From the NCBI GenBank assembly GCA_021791635.1, contig JAJYWF010000007.1, forward strand, positions 1-50,176: 50,176 nucleotides of DNA, given 5' to 3'. This document shows, piece by piece, positions 32,801 through 41,358 of this stretch; position 1 is the stretch's first letter, and every line of letters starts with the position of its first letter. The notes beneath the pieces were generated by a model, which saw only the letters and a program-made list of their open reading frames with translations, was not told the DNA's origin and searched no databases. This DNA is from Actinomycetes bacterium (GTDB lineage: Bacteria; Actinomycetota; Acidimicrobiia; Acidimicrobiales; RAAP-2). Position numbers and translations under genes: made by a program.

Positions 32801-33610
32801 GTGCCGGTCCACTACGAGCTCGGGCAAGACCACGTGACGCGGATCACCATCGACCGCCCCGAAGCCCGAAACTCGCTCGACATGGAGCACTTCTTCCAGC
32901 TCAGGTCGGCCTGGGAGCGCTTCGACGCCGAGGAGGACGCCTGGGTGGCCATCATCACCGGCGTCGGCGAGGACTTCTGCGTCGGAGCCGACCTGAAGAC
33001 GTACATTCCCCAGATCACCGCCCTCCAGAAGCAGATCGCCGCCGGAGAGACGCCCGAGGTCGACGGCTACCGTCTCGACGACGGGATGAAGGCCGTCCTG
33101 CGCGGGGTGAAGCTGTACAAGCCGATCGTCGCCGCGGTGAACGGGACGTGCGTGGCCGGCGGGATGGAGATGCTGGGAGGCTGCGACCTGCGGGTGGCCT
33201 CGGAGAACGCCACCTTCGGCGTGATGGAGCCCAAGCGTGGCTTGTTCGCCGGGGGAGGCACCACGGTGCGGCTCCCCCGCCAGATCCCCTTCCCCGCCGC
33301 CATGGAGCTCCTGCTCTGCGCTGACCGGATGCCGGCCCAGCGGGTGCTCGAGATGGGACTGCTGAACGAGGTCACCACGCGCCAGACCCTCATGGACCGG
33401 GCCGAGGACTACGCCCGACGGATCACCGCCAACGGGCCGCTAGCGGTGCGCAAGACCAAGGAGTCCGTCCTGCGGGGGCTGGCCACCGACATGGGTGAGG
33501 CGTACAAGATCGAGTCGGCCATCGCCGGCGAGGTGTTCTCCAGCGAGGACGCCAAGGAGGGTCCGGCGGCCTTCGCCGAGAAGCGCCCGCCGGTCTGGCG
33601 CAACCGCTGA
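32801..33610 (+). CDS. Enoyl-CoA hydratase/isomerase (crotonase family)
   Basis: A 269-residue crotonase. The first oxyanion-hole strand is EDFCVGADLKTYI, and the second, NGTCVAGGMEMLGGCDLRVA, carries the GGG/GGM site. E at MEPKRGLFAGGG fits one of the two acid residues; the C-terminal trimer helices end in SSEDAKEGPAAFAEKRPPVW. It probably hydrates a 2-enoyl-CoA formed by an acyl-CoA dehydrogenase. GTG 32801 follows the amidohydrolase stop at four bases, so they share a transcript. It converges with the thiolase gene at 33628. Confidence 0.95.
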   Translation: MPVHYELGQDHVTRITIDRPEARNSLDMEHFFQLRSAWERFDAEEDAWVAIITGVGEDFCVGADLKTYIPQITALQKQIAAGETPEVDGYRLDDGMKAVLRGVKLYKPIVAAVNGTCVAGGMEMLGGCDLRVASENATFGVMEPKRGLFAGGGTTVRLPRQIPFPAAMELLLCADRMPAQRVLEMGLLNEVTTRQTLMDRAEDYARRITANGPLAVRKTKESVLRGLATDMGEAYKIESAIAGEVFSSEDAKEGPAAFAEKRPPVWRNR

Positions 33611-33627
33611 GCTCGCGGCCGAGCGGG

Positions 33628-34776
33628 TCAGTCCCGCCCGAGGATGACGGTGCTGGTGGCCGAGAACCACCCGCTGGTGCCGTTCACGCACGCCAGGCGG
33701 GCGTCGGGGACCTGCCGGTCCCCGCACTCCCCGCGGAGCTGGCGCACCGCTTCGATGAGGAGGAACATCCCGCGCATCCCAGGCTGGCAAGCCGACAGCC
33801 CACCGCCGTCGGTGTTCGTGGGCAGCGCCCCGCCGACCCGCAGGGTCCCGCCTTCGACGAATGCTCCCCCCTCGCCCTTGCCGCAGAAGCCCAGGCCTTC
33901 CAGCGTGAGCAGCACCATGGGGGTGAAGGCGTCGTACACCTGGCAGGTGTCGATATCGGCCGGCGTGACCCCGGCCCGCTCGAAGGCCAGCTTCCCGGAG
34001 CGGACGCAGGGTGACTCGGTGTAGTCCCGCCACTCGCTCATGGTCACGTGCGAGATGGCCTCACCGGTCCCGAGGACCCAGACCGGCGCTCGGGCGCAGT
34101 CCCGGGCCCGCTCCTCGCTGGTGAGGACCACCGCCCCACCGCCGTCGGAGCGGATGCAGCAGTGGGACTTGGTCAGCGGGTCCCATATCGGCGGCTCCGA
34201 CAGCACGTCGTCGATGGTGATGGGGTCGCGGTAGTAGGCCTCGGGATTGAAGCCGGCGTTGTAGCGGGCCGAGACCGCGACTTCAGCCAGCTGGGCCATC
34301 GTGGTCCCGAACTCGTGCATGTGCCGGCGGGCAGCCATGGCGTAGTGGGAGCCCACCGGGTGCCCGAAGGGTGCGGCGAACTGGGACGGCCCGCGGGTGC
34401 CGAAGCTCAGGTTCGCCATGCGGAGCTTCTTCTTCAGGTCGGCCCTCTGGGTGGATCCGTACGTGAGCACCACCACCTCGACCAGACCCTGGGCGATGGC
34501 CGCCGCGGCGTGCTCCACCATGAACTCCCAGATGCTGCCTCCGTGCCCGGTGGAGTCGGCCCAATTCGGCCGCAGACCCAGGTACTCGGCCAGCTCGATC
34601 GGCGGCAGGGCACCGGTGTTGTGGGACATGAAGCCGTCGACCTCGGAACGGTCGATGCCGGCGTCGGCCAGGGCCCTCGACGTCCCCTGGTAGTTCAGCT
34701 GGAAGGCCGTCTTGTCGTCCACGCGCCCGCAGTCGGACGTCGCCGCACCCACGATGGCCACGCGTCGCGTGGGCAT
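33628..34776 (-). CDS. SCP-x/Ltp-type thiolase-like protein
   Basis: A 382-residue thiolase-fold protein like SCP2 thiolases and the mycobacterial Ltp proteins. It reads RRVAIVGAATSDCGRVD at the start; the usual nucleophile region is DSTGHGGSIWEFM, with no Cys at the GHGGS turn. The end has CQVYDAFTPMVLLTLEGLGF, ALPTNTDGGGLSACQPG and NGTSGWFSATSTVIL. The lack of the nucleophile is as in Ltp2-like retro-aldolases, which split beta-hydroxyacyl-CoAs of steroid side chains and need a DUF35 partner; no such partner gene is visible here. One base separates it from the upstream SDR stop, so both are one operon. Confidence 0.92.
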   Translation of the reverse strand: MPTRRVAIVGAATSDCGRVDDKTAFQLNYQGTSRALADAGIDRSEVDGFMSHNTGALPPIELAEYLGLRPNWADSTGHGGSIWEFMVEHAAAAIAQGLVEVVVLTYGSTQRADLKKKLRMANLSFGTRGPSQFAAPFGHPVGSHYAMAARRHMHEFGTTMAQLAEVAVSARYNAGFNPEAYYRDPITIDDVLSEPPIWDPLTKSHCCIRSDGGGAVVLTSEERARDCARAPVWVLGTGEAISHVTMSEWRDYTESPCVRSGKLAFERAGVTPADIDTCQVYDAFTPMVLLTLEGLGFCGKGEGGAFVEGGTLRVGGALPTNTDGGGLSACQPGMRGMFLLIEAVRQLRGECGDRQVPDARLACVNGTSGWFSATSTVILGRD

Positions 34777-34777
34777 C

Positions 34778-35701
34778 TCACCCGCCTCCCATCTTGAGCC
34801 CGGGATGGCGGGAGTGGAACACGTGGGCGTTCACCTCGGGCCCGATGGCCGCCGGATCCCAACGTTCCTCACCCGCCGGATTGTCCACCGCTGCTCCCAG
34901 CCGCCACGGCTCGTAGTGGGCGATGTTGGCGCCCACGGCCCGGAACACCTGGCCGGTCACGTGGAGAGCCTGGTCCGATGCCAGCCACGCCACCATCGGC
35001 GCCGAGTTCTGCGGGTTCAGTCGGCTGTACTCGGTGTAGGCGTCGGGCTCTTTGATCTCGACATCCTTCAGCACGCCGCCGGTCAGCCGCGTCACCCCAC
35101 CGGGCGCCACGGCATTGGCCCGCACCCCGTAGCGCGACCCCTCCAGGCTGGCGATCACCGTCAGCGCGGCGATCCCAGCCTTGGCCGCGCCGTAGTTGGC
35201 CTGGCCGACGTTCCCCTGGAGGCCGGCCGACGACACCGTGTTCACGATGGCGGCTCGAACCTGCTCACCGTCCTTGGTCCGCTGGCGCCACCGGACGCAG
35301 GCGTGGTGGGTGGTGACGAAGGTCCCCTTCAGGTGGACCCGGACCACCGAGTCGAAGTCCTCCTCGGTCATCGAGACGATCATCCGGTCGCGGATGATGC
35401 CGGCGTTGTTCACCAGGACGTCGTGGCCCCCGAAGGCCTCGTAGGCCTGTGCCACCAGGCGACCGGCACCCTCCCAGTCGGCCACGTCGTCGTAGTTCGC
35501 CACCGCTTCGCCACCGGCGCTGCGGATCACCTCGACCACCTCGTCGGCCGGGCGCTGGTCGGCCCCCTCCCCGCTCGCCGTCCCACCGACGTCGTTCACC
35601 ACGACCTTGGCCCCTTGGGCCGCGAGCTCGAGGGCTTCACCACGCCCGATGCCGTGGCCTGCCCCGGTCACGATCGCCACCTTCCCATCCAGAACGCCCA
35701 T
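34778..35701 (-). CDS. Short-chain dehydrogenase (3-hydroxyacyl-CoA dehydrogenase type)
   Basis: A 307-residue SDR. The NAD(P) motif is TGAGHGIG (12-19), NNAG is at 98-101, the catalytic S157 or S158, Y170 and K174 are in VSSAG and NYGAAK. The C-terminal extension (about 60 residues, ending GPEVNAHVFHSRHPGLKMGGG) resembles the steroid and multifunctional-enzyme type 3-hydroxyacyl-CoA dehydrogenases. It should oxidise the product of the hydratases. GAGGGGG before the ATG supports the start, and the palindrome at 35723-35738 lies 22 bases upstream. Confidence 0.95.
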   Translation of the reverse strand: MGVLDGKVAIVTGAGHGIGRGEALELAAQGAKVVVNDVGGTASGEGADQRPADEVVEVIRSAGGEAVANYDDVADWEGAGRLVAQAYEAFGGHDVLVNNAGIIRDRMIVSMTEEDFDSVVRVHLKGTFVTTHHACVRWRQRTKDGEQVRAAIVNTVSSAGLQGNVGQANYGAAKAGIAALTVIASLEGSRYGVRANAVAPGGVTRLTGGVLKDVEIKEPDAYTEYSRLNPQNSAPMVAWLASDQALHVTGQVFRAVGANIAHYEPWRLGAAVDNPAGEERWDPAAIGPEVNAHVFHSRHPGLKMGGG

Positions 35702-35722
35702 TCGCCCCCCTCGGGATCGACA

Positions 35723-35738
35723 CTGACACTGATGTCAG
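35723..35738. promoter_or_regulatory. Second CTGACA-N4-TGTCAG operator, between SDR and ADP-forming ligase genes
   Basis: CTGACA (35723-35728) and TGTCAG (35733-35738) are inverted copies around CTGA. The same core and spacing is at 12544-12559 between acyl-CoA dehydrogenase genes. It lies in a divergent promoter region, as does the first. Confidence 0.7.
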
Positions 35739-35835
35739 ATACGGTAACGGCCGCCGGTACGGCCCACAATTCGGACCGGGGAGCTGTCGCCGCTCCTCGG
35801 AGATCACCCCCGGACCGGAAGGACAGGGAGGGACA

Positions 35836-38037
35836 GTGGCAGGGGACACCAAGAACGGGACGAAGGACGGTGTGCCGGTCGACGTGATGGGACTACCCAC
35901 CGAGCTGCGGCCACTGGACCTCAAGACCTTCTTCCATCCGAGGTCGGTGTGCGTCGTCGGGGCCTCGGACTCCAACGCCAAGCCCAACACGGCCCTCACC
36001 GCCAAGATCACCGCCTGGGCCGTGGCCCGCGGTGCGGACATCTCCTACGTGAACCCGAACCGGCCGGTGGTCGCCGGACGTCCGTGCTCGCCGTCGATCG
36101 CCGACGTGGGCCGCCGCGTCGACGTGGTGGCCATCCTGGTCGGCGACCCGCTGCCCATCATCAAGGACGCCATCGCCGCCCGAGCTAAATTCGCCATCGT
36201 CTTCGCCGCCGGCTTCTCGGAAGTGGGCGCCGAGGGCGAGGCCATGCAGGCCGAGCTCGAGTCCCTGATCGCCGGCAGCGACTTGCACGTCCTGGGCCCC
36301 AACACGAACCTCAACGCCTTCGAGCAGTTCCGCGACGACCTGCCGGGGAAGGCCATCGCCCTGGTCACCCAGAGTGGTCACCAGGGGCGCCCGGTCTTCC
36401 AGGGCCAGGACATCGGGATCCGCCTCTCCCATTGGGCGCCGGTGGGGAACGAGGCGGACCTGGAGGTGGCCGACTTCGTCGGGTACTTCTCCCGGTTGCG
36501 CCAGACCGGGGCGGTGGCCTGCTACGTCGAGGGCTTCAAGAACGGCCGGACCCTCCAGCTCGCAGCCGACCAGGCGGCCCGGCACCGCGTGCCGATCGTG
36601 GCCGTCAAGGTCGGGAGGACGGCCGAGGGGACGAGCATGGCCAAGGCCCATACCGGGCACCTGACCGGTTCGGACGCCGTGGTGTCGGCGGTCTTCCGCC
36701 AGTACGGCATCACCCGGGTCGACGGCCTCGACCAGCTGCTGGAAGTGGCGGCCACCCTGGCCCGGACCAAGCCCCCCTCGCCCGAGGCCCTTCGACGCCT
36801 CCGGCGCGGCCGTGGCGGCCGGGTCTGCGTCTACTCCATCTCGGGCGGCACCGGCGCCCACATGGCTGACATGGTGTCGGCGGCCGGTCTCGAGCTGCCG
36901 ACGCTGGCGGCCGACACCCAGCGACGTCTCCACGAGTGGATACCCCCGTACCTGCGGGTGTCGAACCCGGTGGACAACGGTGGCCCCCCGGTCCGGGACT
37001 GGCGCGGACCAAAGATCATCGAAGCGGTCGTCGCCGACCCGAATGTGGACCTGATCTTGTGCCCCATCACCGGCGCCCTTCCCTCGATGGCGGACAAGTT
37101 GACTGCCGACCTGGTGGCTGCGTCCGAACGCACCGACAAGCCCATGCTCGTGGTCTGGGGATCGCCCACCGGCGACGAGGCGGCCTACCGGGAGACGCTG
37201 TTGGGAAGCTCGGTGCCCACCTTCCGCACCTTCACCAACGCCGTGATGGCCGCCAGCGCATACTTTGACCACCATCGCTTCGTCGATGGCTACCGCTCGT
37301 CCTTCACCCACCCGGTGCGCCGGGCGTCGGCGGCAGCGGCCACCGCCCGCCGGGTGGTGTCCCCCCGGGGCCGGAAGCGCCCGAGCGGGTCCACTCTCTC
37401 CGAGCAGGAGTCCAAAGCGCTGCTCAAAGCGTACGGCATCGCCAGCCCGCGAGAACGGGTGACCACCAGCGCCGCCGAAGCTGTCAGAGCCGCGGAACGT
37501 GCCGGCTTCCCGGTGGTGATGAAGGTGGCCTCCGCCGACATCCCCCACAAGTCCGACCTGGGCCTGGTCGAAGTGGGACTGCGCACCGCCACCGAGGTGC
37601 GCCGGACCTTCCGGACCCTGCTGGACCGGGCCGGTGAGTCCGCCCCGGAGGCCACGATCGACGGCATCTTGGTGGCCGAGCAGGCTCGCGGCGTCGAAAC
37701 GGTGCTCGGTCTGGCCCGCGACGAGCTGTTCGGGCCGGTGGTCATGTTCGGCCTGGGTGGCGTGTTCGTCGAGGTCCTGAAGGACGTGACCTTCAGGGTC
37801 CCGCCGTTCCCCGCATCCGAAGCGGCGCGGATGCTCGACGAGCTCACCGGGGCGGCACTGCTCCACGGCGTGAGGGGTCGCCCGGCGGCGGACCGCAAGG
37901 CCCTGGTGAGCGCCATCATGGCCGTCCAGCATCTGGCCATGGACTTCGCCGACGAGGTGGCCGAGATGGACGTGAACCCCTTGCTGGCCGGCCCGTCAGG
38001 GGCGGTGGCCGCCGACGCCTTGGTGGTGCTGGCGTAG
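35836..38037 (+). CDS. ADP-forming acyl-CoA synthetase (acetate-CoA ligase family), alpha-beta fusion
   Basis: A 733-residue NDP-forming acyl-CoA synthetase. Order: CoA-binding Rossmann domain (about 30-160, VCVVGASDSNAKPNT), succinyl-CoA-synthetase-like flavodoxin domains (about 170-480) and an ATP-grasp domain (about 510-733, GFPVVMKVASADIPHKSDLG). The phosphorylated histidine is likely H272 in KAHTGHLTGSD. These enzymes make an acyl-CoA with ATP turned to ADP and phosphate, or run in reverse to save energy. The GTG at 35836 has GGGAGGGA before it. Its promoter region carries the shared palindrome; the hydratase gene at 38114 follows on the same strand. Confidence 0.94.
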   Translation: MAGDTKNGTKDGVPVDVMGLPTELRPLDLKTFFHPRSVCVVGASDSNAKPNTALTAKITAWAVARGADISYVNPNRPVVAGRPCSPSIADVGRRVDVVAILVGDPLPIIKDAIAARAKFAIVFAAGFSEVGAEGEAMQAELESLIAGSDLHVLGPNTNLNAFEQFRDDLPGKAIALVTQSGHQGRPVFQGQDIGIRLSHWAPVGNEADLEVADFVGYFSRLRQTGAVACYVEGFKNGRTLQLAADQAARHRVPIVAVKVGRTAEGTSMAKAHTGHLTGSDAVVSAVFRQYGITRVDGLDQLLEVAATLARTKPPSPEALRRLRRGRGGRVCVYSISGGTGAHMADMVSAAGLELPTLAADTQRRLHEWIPPYLRVSNPVDNGGPPVRDWRGPKIIEAVVADPNVDLILCPITGALPSMADKLTADLVAASERTDKPMLVVWGSPTGDEAAYRETLLGSSVPTFRTFTNAVMAASAYFDHHRFVDGYRSSFTHPVRRASAAAATARRVVSPRGRKRPSGSTLSEQESKALLKAYGIASPRERVTTSAAEAVRAAERAGFPVVMKVASADIPHKSDLGLVEVGLRTATEVRRTFRTLLDRAGESAPEATIDGILVAEQARGVETVLGLARDELFGPVVMFGLGGVFVEVLKDVTFRVPPFPASEAARMLDELTGAALLHGVRGRPAADRKALVSAIMAVQHLAMDFADEVAEMDVNPLLAGPSGAVAADALVVLA

Positions 38038-38113
38038 CGTTCGCGGGACGGAACGGCGGACCCCGGCGCTGGCACTACGTCACGGGGAAGATCGAGAAAG
38101 GGGGTTGGGCGCT

Positions 38114-38962
38114 ATGAGCGACCTGGGAGCGAACGGCCAGCGGGTGGAGAGCCGGGACGTGGTGCGCACGATCGAGGGAGGGGTGGCCTGGATCGTGCTG
38201 AACCGACCCGATGCCGGCAACGCCATGACGGCAGCCATGCGGGACCAGATCTCCTCGTGGCTCGACGAGGCCTCGGCCGACCTGGCGGTCCGGGTGGTGG
38301 TGATCACCGCCGCCGGGGACAAGGCCTTCTGCACCGGTGCCGACCTGCGCGGTGGGCGGGCCGAGGCCCGGCCCCGTCCCGCGGGGGCACCGGACAACGC
38401 CGTGGGTGACGGGGCCCGGACCATCCGCCTGGGGTGGCAGCGCCTGGTCTCCTCGGTCCTGGACTGCGAGAAGCCCGTCATCGCCGGGGTGAACGGCACG
38501 GCGGCCGGAGGCGGCATGCACCTGGCCCTGGCCTGCGACCTGGTAGTGGCCGCGGAAGAGGCCCGGTTCATCGAGGTGTTCGTCCGCCGGGGCATCGCAC
38601 CCGACGCCGGCGGAGCCTGGCTCCTGACCCGGCTCGTAGGCATCCAGAAAGCCAAGGAGCTTTTCTTCTTCGGCGACAACGTGCCGGCAGCCGAGGCCTA
38701 CCGGATCGGGCTGGTGAACCGCATTGTCCCCCGGAGCGAGCTGCGGACCGTGCTCGAGGAGCTGGCCGGTCGCCTGGCCGAGGGGCCGACCAAAGCCATC
38801 GGCGTGGCCAAGTGGCTCACGAACCGGGCCCTCGACGTGGACCGGGCCACCGCGCTGGCCGACGAGGCCCTGGCCCAGGAGCTGGTCACCCACACCGAGG
38901 ACTCCCGCGAAGGGATCGACAGCTTCGTGGAGCGCCGCCCGGCTGAATTCAAGGGTTGGTGA
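38114..38962 (+). CDS. Enoyl-CoA hydratase/isomerase (crotonase family)
   Basis: A 282-residue crotonase with DKAFCTGADLRGG and NGTAAGGGMHLALACDLVVA as its two oxyanion-hole strands, and FVRRGIAPDAGGAWLLTRL where the acid residues of hydratases lie. The Asp at PDAGGAWLL is the normal Glu/Asp position two. ATG 38114 is served by AAAGGGGG; an upstream TTG is less likely. It follows the ADP-forming ligase by 76 bases in the same direction and likely shares its operator. It is not a close copy of the hydratase at 32801, so the substrates probably differ. Confidence 0.94.
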   Translation: MSDLGANGQRVESRDVVRTIEGGVAWIVLNRPDAGNAMTAAMRDQISSWLDEASADLAVRVVVITAAGDKAFCTGADLRGGRAEARPRPAGAPDNAVGDGARTIRLGWQRLVSSVLDCEKPVIAGVNGTAAGGGMHLALACDLVVAAEEARFIEVFVRRGIAPDAGGAWLLTRLVGIQKAKELFFFGDNVPAAEAYRIGLVNRIVPRSELRTVLEELAGRLAEGPTKAIGVAKWLTNRALDVDRATALADEALAQELVTHTEDSREGIDSFVERRPAEFKGW

Positions 38963-39090
38963 GCACGCCGGCGCTGGTACGACCATCGCCGCCCGTCCCC
39001 GACGAGCACCGTCCACCAATCCATTGGGGCGCCATGTGATACTCGAACCGGCGTTTGACCGCGTGATGGAACGAACGGAGGTCGGAGAGG

Positions 39091-39861
39091 ATGAGAACGA
39101 GACCGATCGTGGCCGAAGCCCTGGGGACCGCGTTGCTGGTGTTCTTCGGCGCCGGCACGGCGACCTTGAGCTTCGGGTTCAAGATCACCGGAACCAGTCT
39201 CTCGGCTGGGGTGATCGTCACCGCTCTGGCGTTCGGACTGGTGCTCCTGGTCCTGGTCTACGCCATCGGGCCGATCTCGGGTTGCCACGTCAATCCGGCG
39301 GTGACGCTCGGCTTCCTGGCGGCACGACGTATCAAGCCAATTGACGCGTTGTGGTACTGGTTCGCACAGTTCGTCGGCGGCATCGCCGGTGCCGCAGGTC
39401 TCTACGGGATCGTCCACGCCTCGTCGAAGTACCACACCAGCATGGGCCTCGGTGCCGACGGCTACGGGAGGGCATCGATGATCGGCGTGAATGCTGCCGG
39501 CGCCTTCGCCGCCGAGGTCGTCCTCACCTTCGTCTTCGTCTTCGTGATCCTGGCCGTCACCCGGCGCGCCAGCAATGCCCTGGTGGCCGGACTGGTCATC
39601 GGCTTCGCCCTGATGCTGGCCCACATCATCGGCATCCCGATCGACGGGACCTCGGTGAACCCGGCCCGGAGCCTCGGCCCGGCCCTCTTCGTCGGCGGGT
39701 CGGCGCTGAGCCAGCTCTGGGTGTTCATCGTGGCCCCGCTGGTCGGCGGCACTATCTCCGCCGGTGTCTACGCGTACTTCTTCCCCAAGGCCGAAGAGGA
39801 TGGAGCAGGGGGAGGCGACCGAGCGGGGGATGTGGCCCCCGAGCCCGCCGCGGCGTCGTAG
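39091..39861 (+). CDS. Aquaporin/MIP-family channel
   Basis: A 256-residue six-helix channel for water or small neutral solutes. Both half-helix motifs are kept: HVNPAVT and SVNPARS. The residue after the second NPA is Arg, the constriction Arg. Helix patterns are EALGTALLVFFGAGTA, LAFGLVLLVLVYAIGPI, FVGGIAGAAGLYGI, AEVVLTFVFVFVILAVTR, ALVAGLVIGFALMLAHIIG and LWVFIVAPLVGGTISAGVY. The type looks nearer aquaporin Z than glycerol facilitators. A GGAGG stands before the ATG. The 30-residue tail is Gly/Ala/Glu-rich. Confidence 0.95.
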   Translation: MRTRPIVAEALGTALLVFFGAGTATLSFGFKITGTSLSAGVIVTALAFGLVLLVLVYAIGPISGCHVNPAVTLGFLAARRIKPIDALWYWFAQFVGGIAGAAGLYGIVHASSKYHTSMGLGADGYGRASMIGVNAAGAFAAEVVLTFVFVFVILAVTRRASNALVAGLVIGFALMLAHIIGIPIDGTSVNPARSLGPALFVGGSALSQLWVFIVAPLVGGTISAGVYAYFFPKAEEDGAGGGDRAGDVAPEPAAAS

Positions 39862-39953
39862 GCAGACCGCAGGAGGCATCTCCCGGACCGGAAGCAGCAG
39901 GCCACGGGGCGGCGGCCTCGGTCCTCATGTCGCGGTCGCCTCGGGGTGCTAAC

Positions 39954-39973
39954 CTACAACTATATGGTTGTAG
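39954..39973. promoter_or_regulatory. Palindrome over the start of the ArsR-family gene
   Basis: CTACAAC (39954-39960) and GTTGTAG (39967-39973) are perfect inverted arms around TATATG, which contains the ATG start. TAACCT at 39950-39955 ends eight bases before the ATG and would be the -10 element, so a dimer bound here would cover promoter and start together. Confidence 0.8.
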
Positions 39974-40314
39974 ATAATCCAGCGACCGAGGCGGAGCTCG
40001 ACCGGATCTTCCGGGCACTGGCGGACGTGACCCGGAGGGACATCCTCCGCCGCGCCCTCCGGGGCGGCGAGTCGGTATCGGCTCTGTCGCGGCACTATTC
40101 GATGAGCCTCCCCGCGGTGCAGAAGCACGTGGCGGTGCTCGAACGAGCAGCGCTCATCACCAAAGAACGGCGGGGAAGGGAACGGATCGTGCATGCCGAC
40201 GGCAGCGCCATCTCGAAGGCTGTCGCCCTCCTCGACCAGTACGAAGCAATGTGGATCGACCGGGTCGACCAGATGGTCGCCATTCTCGCAGCCAATGAAG
40301 GAGGACAGCCGTGA
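39964..40314 (+). CDS. ArsR-family winged-helix regulator (SmtB-like, metal-free type)
   Basis: A 116-residue repressor with the ArsR pattern: FRALADVTRRDILRRALRGG, then the recognition helix ALSRHYSMSLPAVQKHVAVL, and the wing ITKERRGRERIVHAD. There are no cysteines or paired histidines of a metal site, so a non-metal signal is likely. The ATG lies inside a perfect palindrome, a strong sign of autoregulation. GTGA overlap joins it to the AHSA1 gene, a common pairing in which the regulator controls the SRPBCC partner. Confidence 0.92.
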   Translation: MVVDNPATEAELDRIFRALADVTRRDILRRALRGGESVSALSRHYSMSLPAVQKHVAVLERAALITKERRGRERIVHADGSAISKAVALLDQYEAMWIDRVDQMVAILAANEGGQP

Positions 40315-40805
40315 GCGTCATCAGCACCATCAGCGACCCCGAGAGCCTCACGCTCACCGTGATCGCCGTGCTCGACGCGTCGCCCGAGAGGGTCTGGACC
40401 CTCTGGGAGGACCCGCGCCTGCTCGAACGTTGGTGGGGACCACCCTCGTGGCCGGCAACCTTCACCCGCCATGAATTCGTCGTCGGCGGTGAGTCCCGCT
40501 ATCACATGACCGGGCCCGACGGAGATGCCAGCAGGGGCTATTGGCAGATGCAGGCCATCGACCGACCCAACCGCATCGAGTTCATGAACGGCCTCGCAGG
40601 TCCCGATGGTGAGCCCATGCCCGGTACTCCACCGATGTCGGGGTACGTGACGCTCGAGGCGACAGGTCCACGAACGCGGATGACCGTCGTGTCACGGTAC
40701 ACCGACCTCTCCCAGATGGAGACGATGCTCGGAATGGGAATGGCCGAGGGCATGACCGCAGCGGTCGACCAGATTGACGGGATACTCCTGGCGCCTCCTC
40801 TGTGA
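40311..40805 (+). CDS. AHSA1/SRPBCC-family protein, partner of the ArsR regulator
   Basis: A 164-residue START-like protein: VIAVLDASPERVWTLWEDPR, LLERWWGPPSWPATFTRHEF, then strands VGGESRYHMTGPDG, WQMQAIDRPNRIEFMNGL and the closing helix AEGMTAAVDQIDGILL. The WWGP motif is typical of the group coded with ArsR regulators. It starts inside the stop of the regulator gene (GTGA) so the two are coupled. It probably binds a small hydrophobic compound; no enzyme activity is claimed. Confidence 0.93.
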   Translation: MSVISTISDPESLTLTVIAVLDASPERVWTLWEDPRLLERWWGPPSWPATFTRHEFVVGGESRYHMTGPDGDASRGYWQMQAIDRPNRIEFMNGLAGPDGEPMPGTPPMSGYVTLEATGPRTRMTVVSRYTDLSQMETMLGMGMAEGMTAAVDQIDGILLAPPL

Positions 40806-40838
40806 GGAGGGTGTCCACCGAGCAGAAGGAGCACCGAG

Positions 40839-41282
40839 ATGCCGCGGGTCAGCACGTACCTCAACTTCATGGGCACCACCGAGGAGGCCTTCAACTTCTA
40901 CCGGTCCGTGTTCGGGACCGAGTTCCTCGCGCCGATCGCCCGGATGGGTGAGATGCCCCACTCCCCCGGCCGGCCCGAGCTGTCAGCGGCCGAGCGGAAC
41001 CTGGTCATGCACGTCGAGCTTCCGATCCTGGCGGGTCACCTGCTCATGGGTACCGATCTGCTCGAGTCACTCGGACACGAACGGCGTGTCGGCAACTCGA
41101 TGACTATCAACCTCGAGCTCGAGGACCGGACCGAGACCGAGAGGCTCTTCAGCCTCCTGTCCGAGGGTGGGAGTGACCAGTTCGGCCTCGTGGACATGCC
41201 CTGGGGTGCGTACTGGGGAACCTGCGAAGACCGCTACGGGATCCGCTGGATGTTCAACTGTCCGAACGATCGGGTCGGATAG
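40839..41282 (+). CDS. VOC-family (PhnB-like glyoxalase-fold) protein
   Basis: A 147-residue protein of the PhnB-like branch of the vicinal-oxygen-chelate fold. It begins VSTYLNFMGTTEEAFNFYRS, typical of the group, with LVMHVELPILAGHLLMGTD and the final WGTCEDRYGIRWMFNC. PhnB-like members often sit with ArsR and AHSA1 genes in actinobacteria, as here (33 bases downstream). A metal-binding role is possible; catalysis is not shown. Confidence 0.9.
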   Translation: MPRVSTYLNFMGTTEEAFNFYRSVFGTEFLAPIARMGEMPHSPGRPELSAAERNLVMHVELPILAGHLLMGTDLLESLGHERRVGNSMTINLELEDRTETERLFSLLSEGGSDQFGLVDMPWGAYWGTCEDRYGIRWMFNCPNDRVG

Positions 41283-41358
41283 CCGGCACGCCGTCGAGCC
41301 CGGCACCGATCCGCGTGGGGGCACTGCGCTGGCACTCTTGGTCGATATGTGGCACGTG

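Noticed and set aside
35893-37932. Long open frame (679 residues) antisense to the ADP-forming ligase gene
   Set aside because: It is a shadow caused by high GC in third codon positions; its residues are low-complexity His/Gly/Arg/Asp and match no family, while the + strand is a complete known enzyme.
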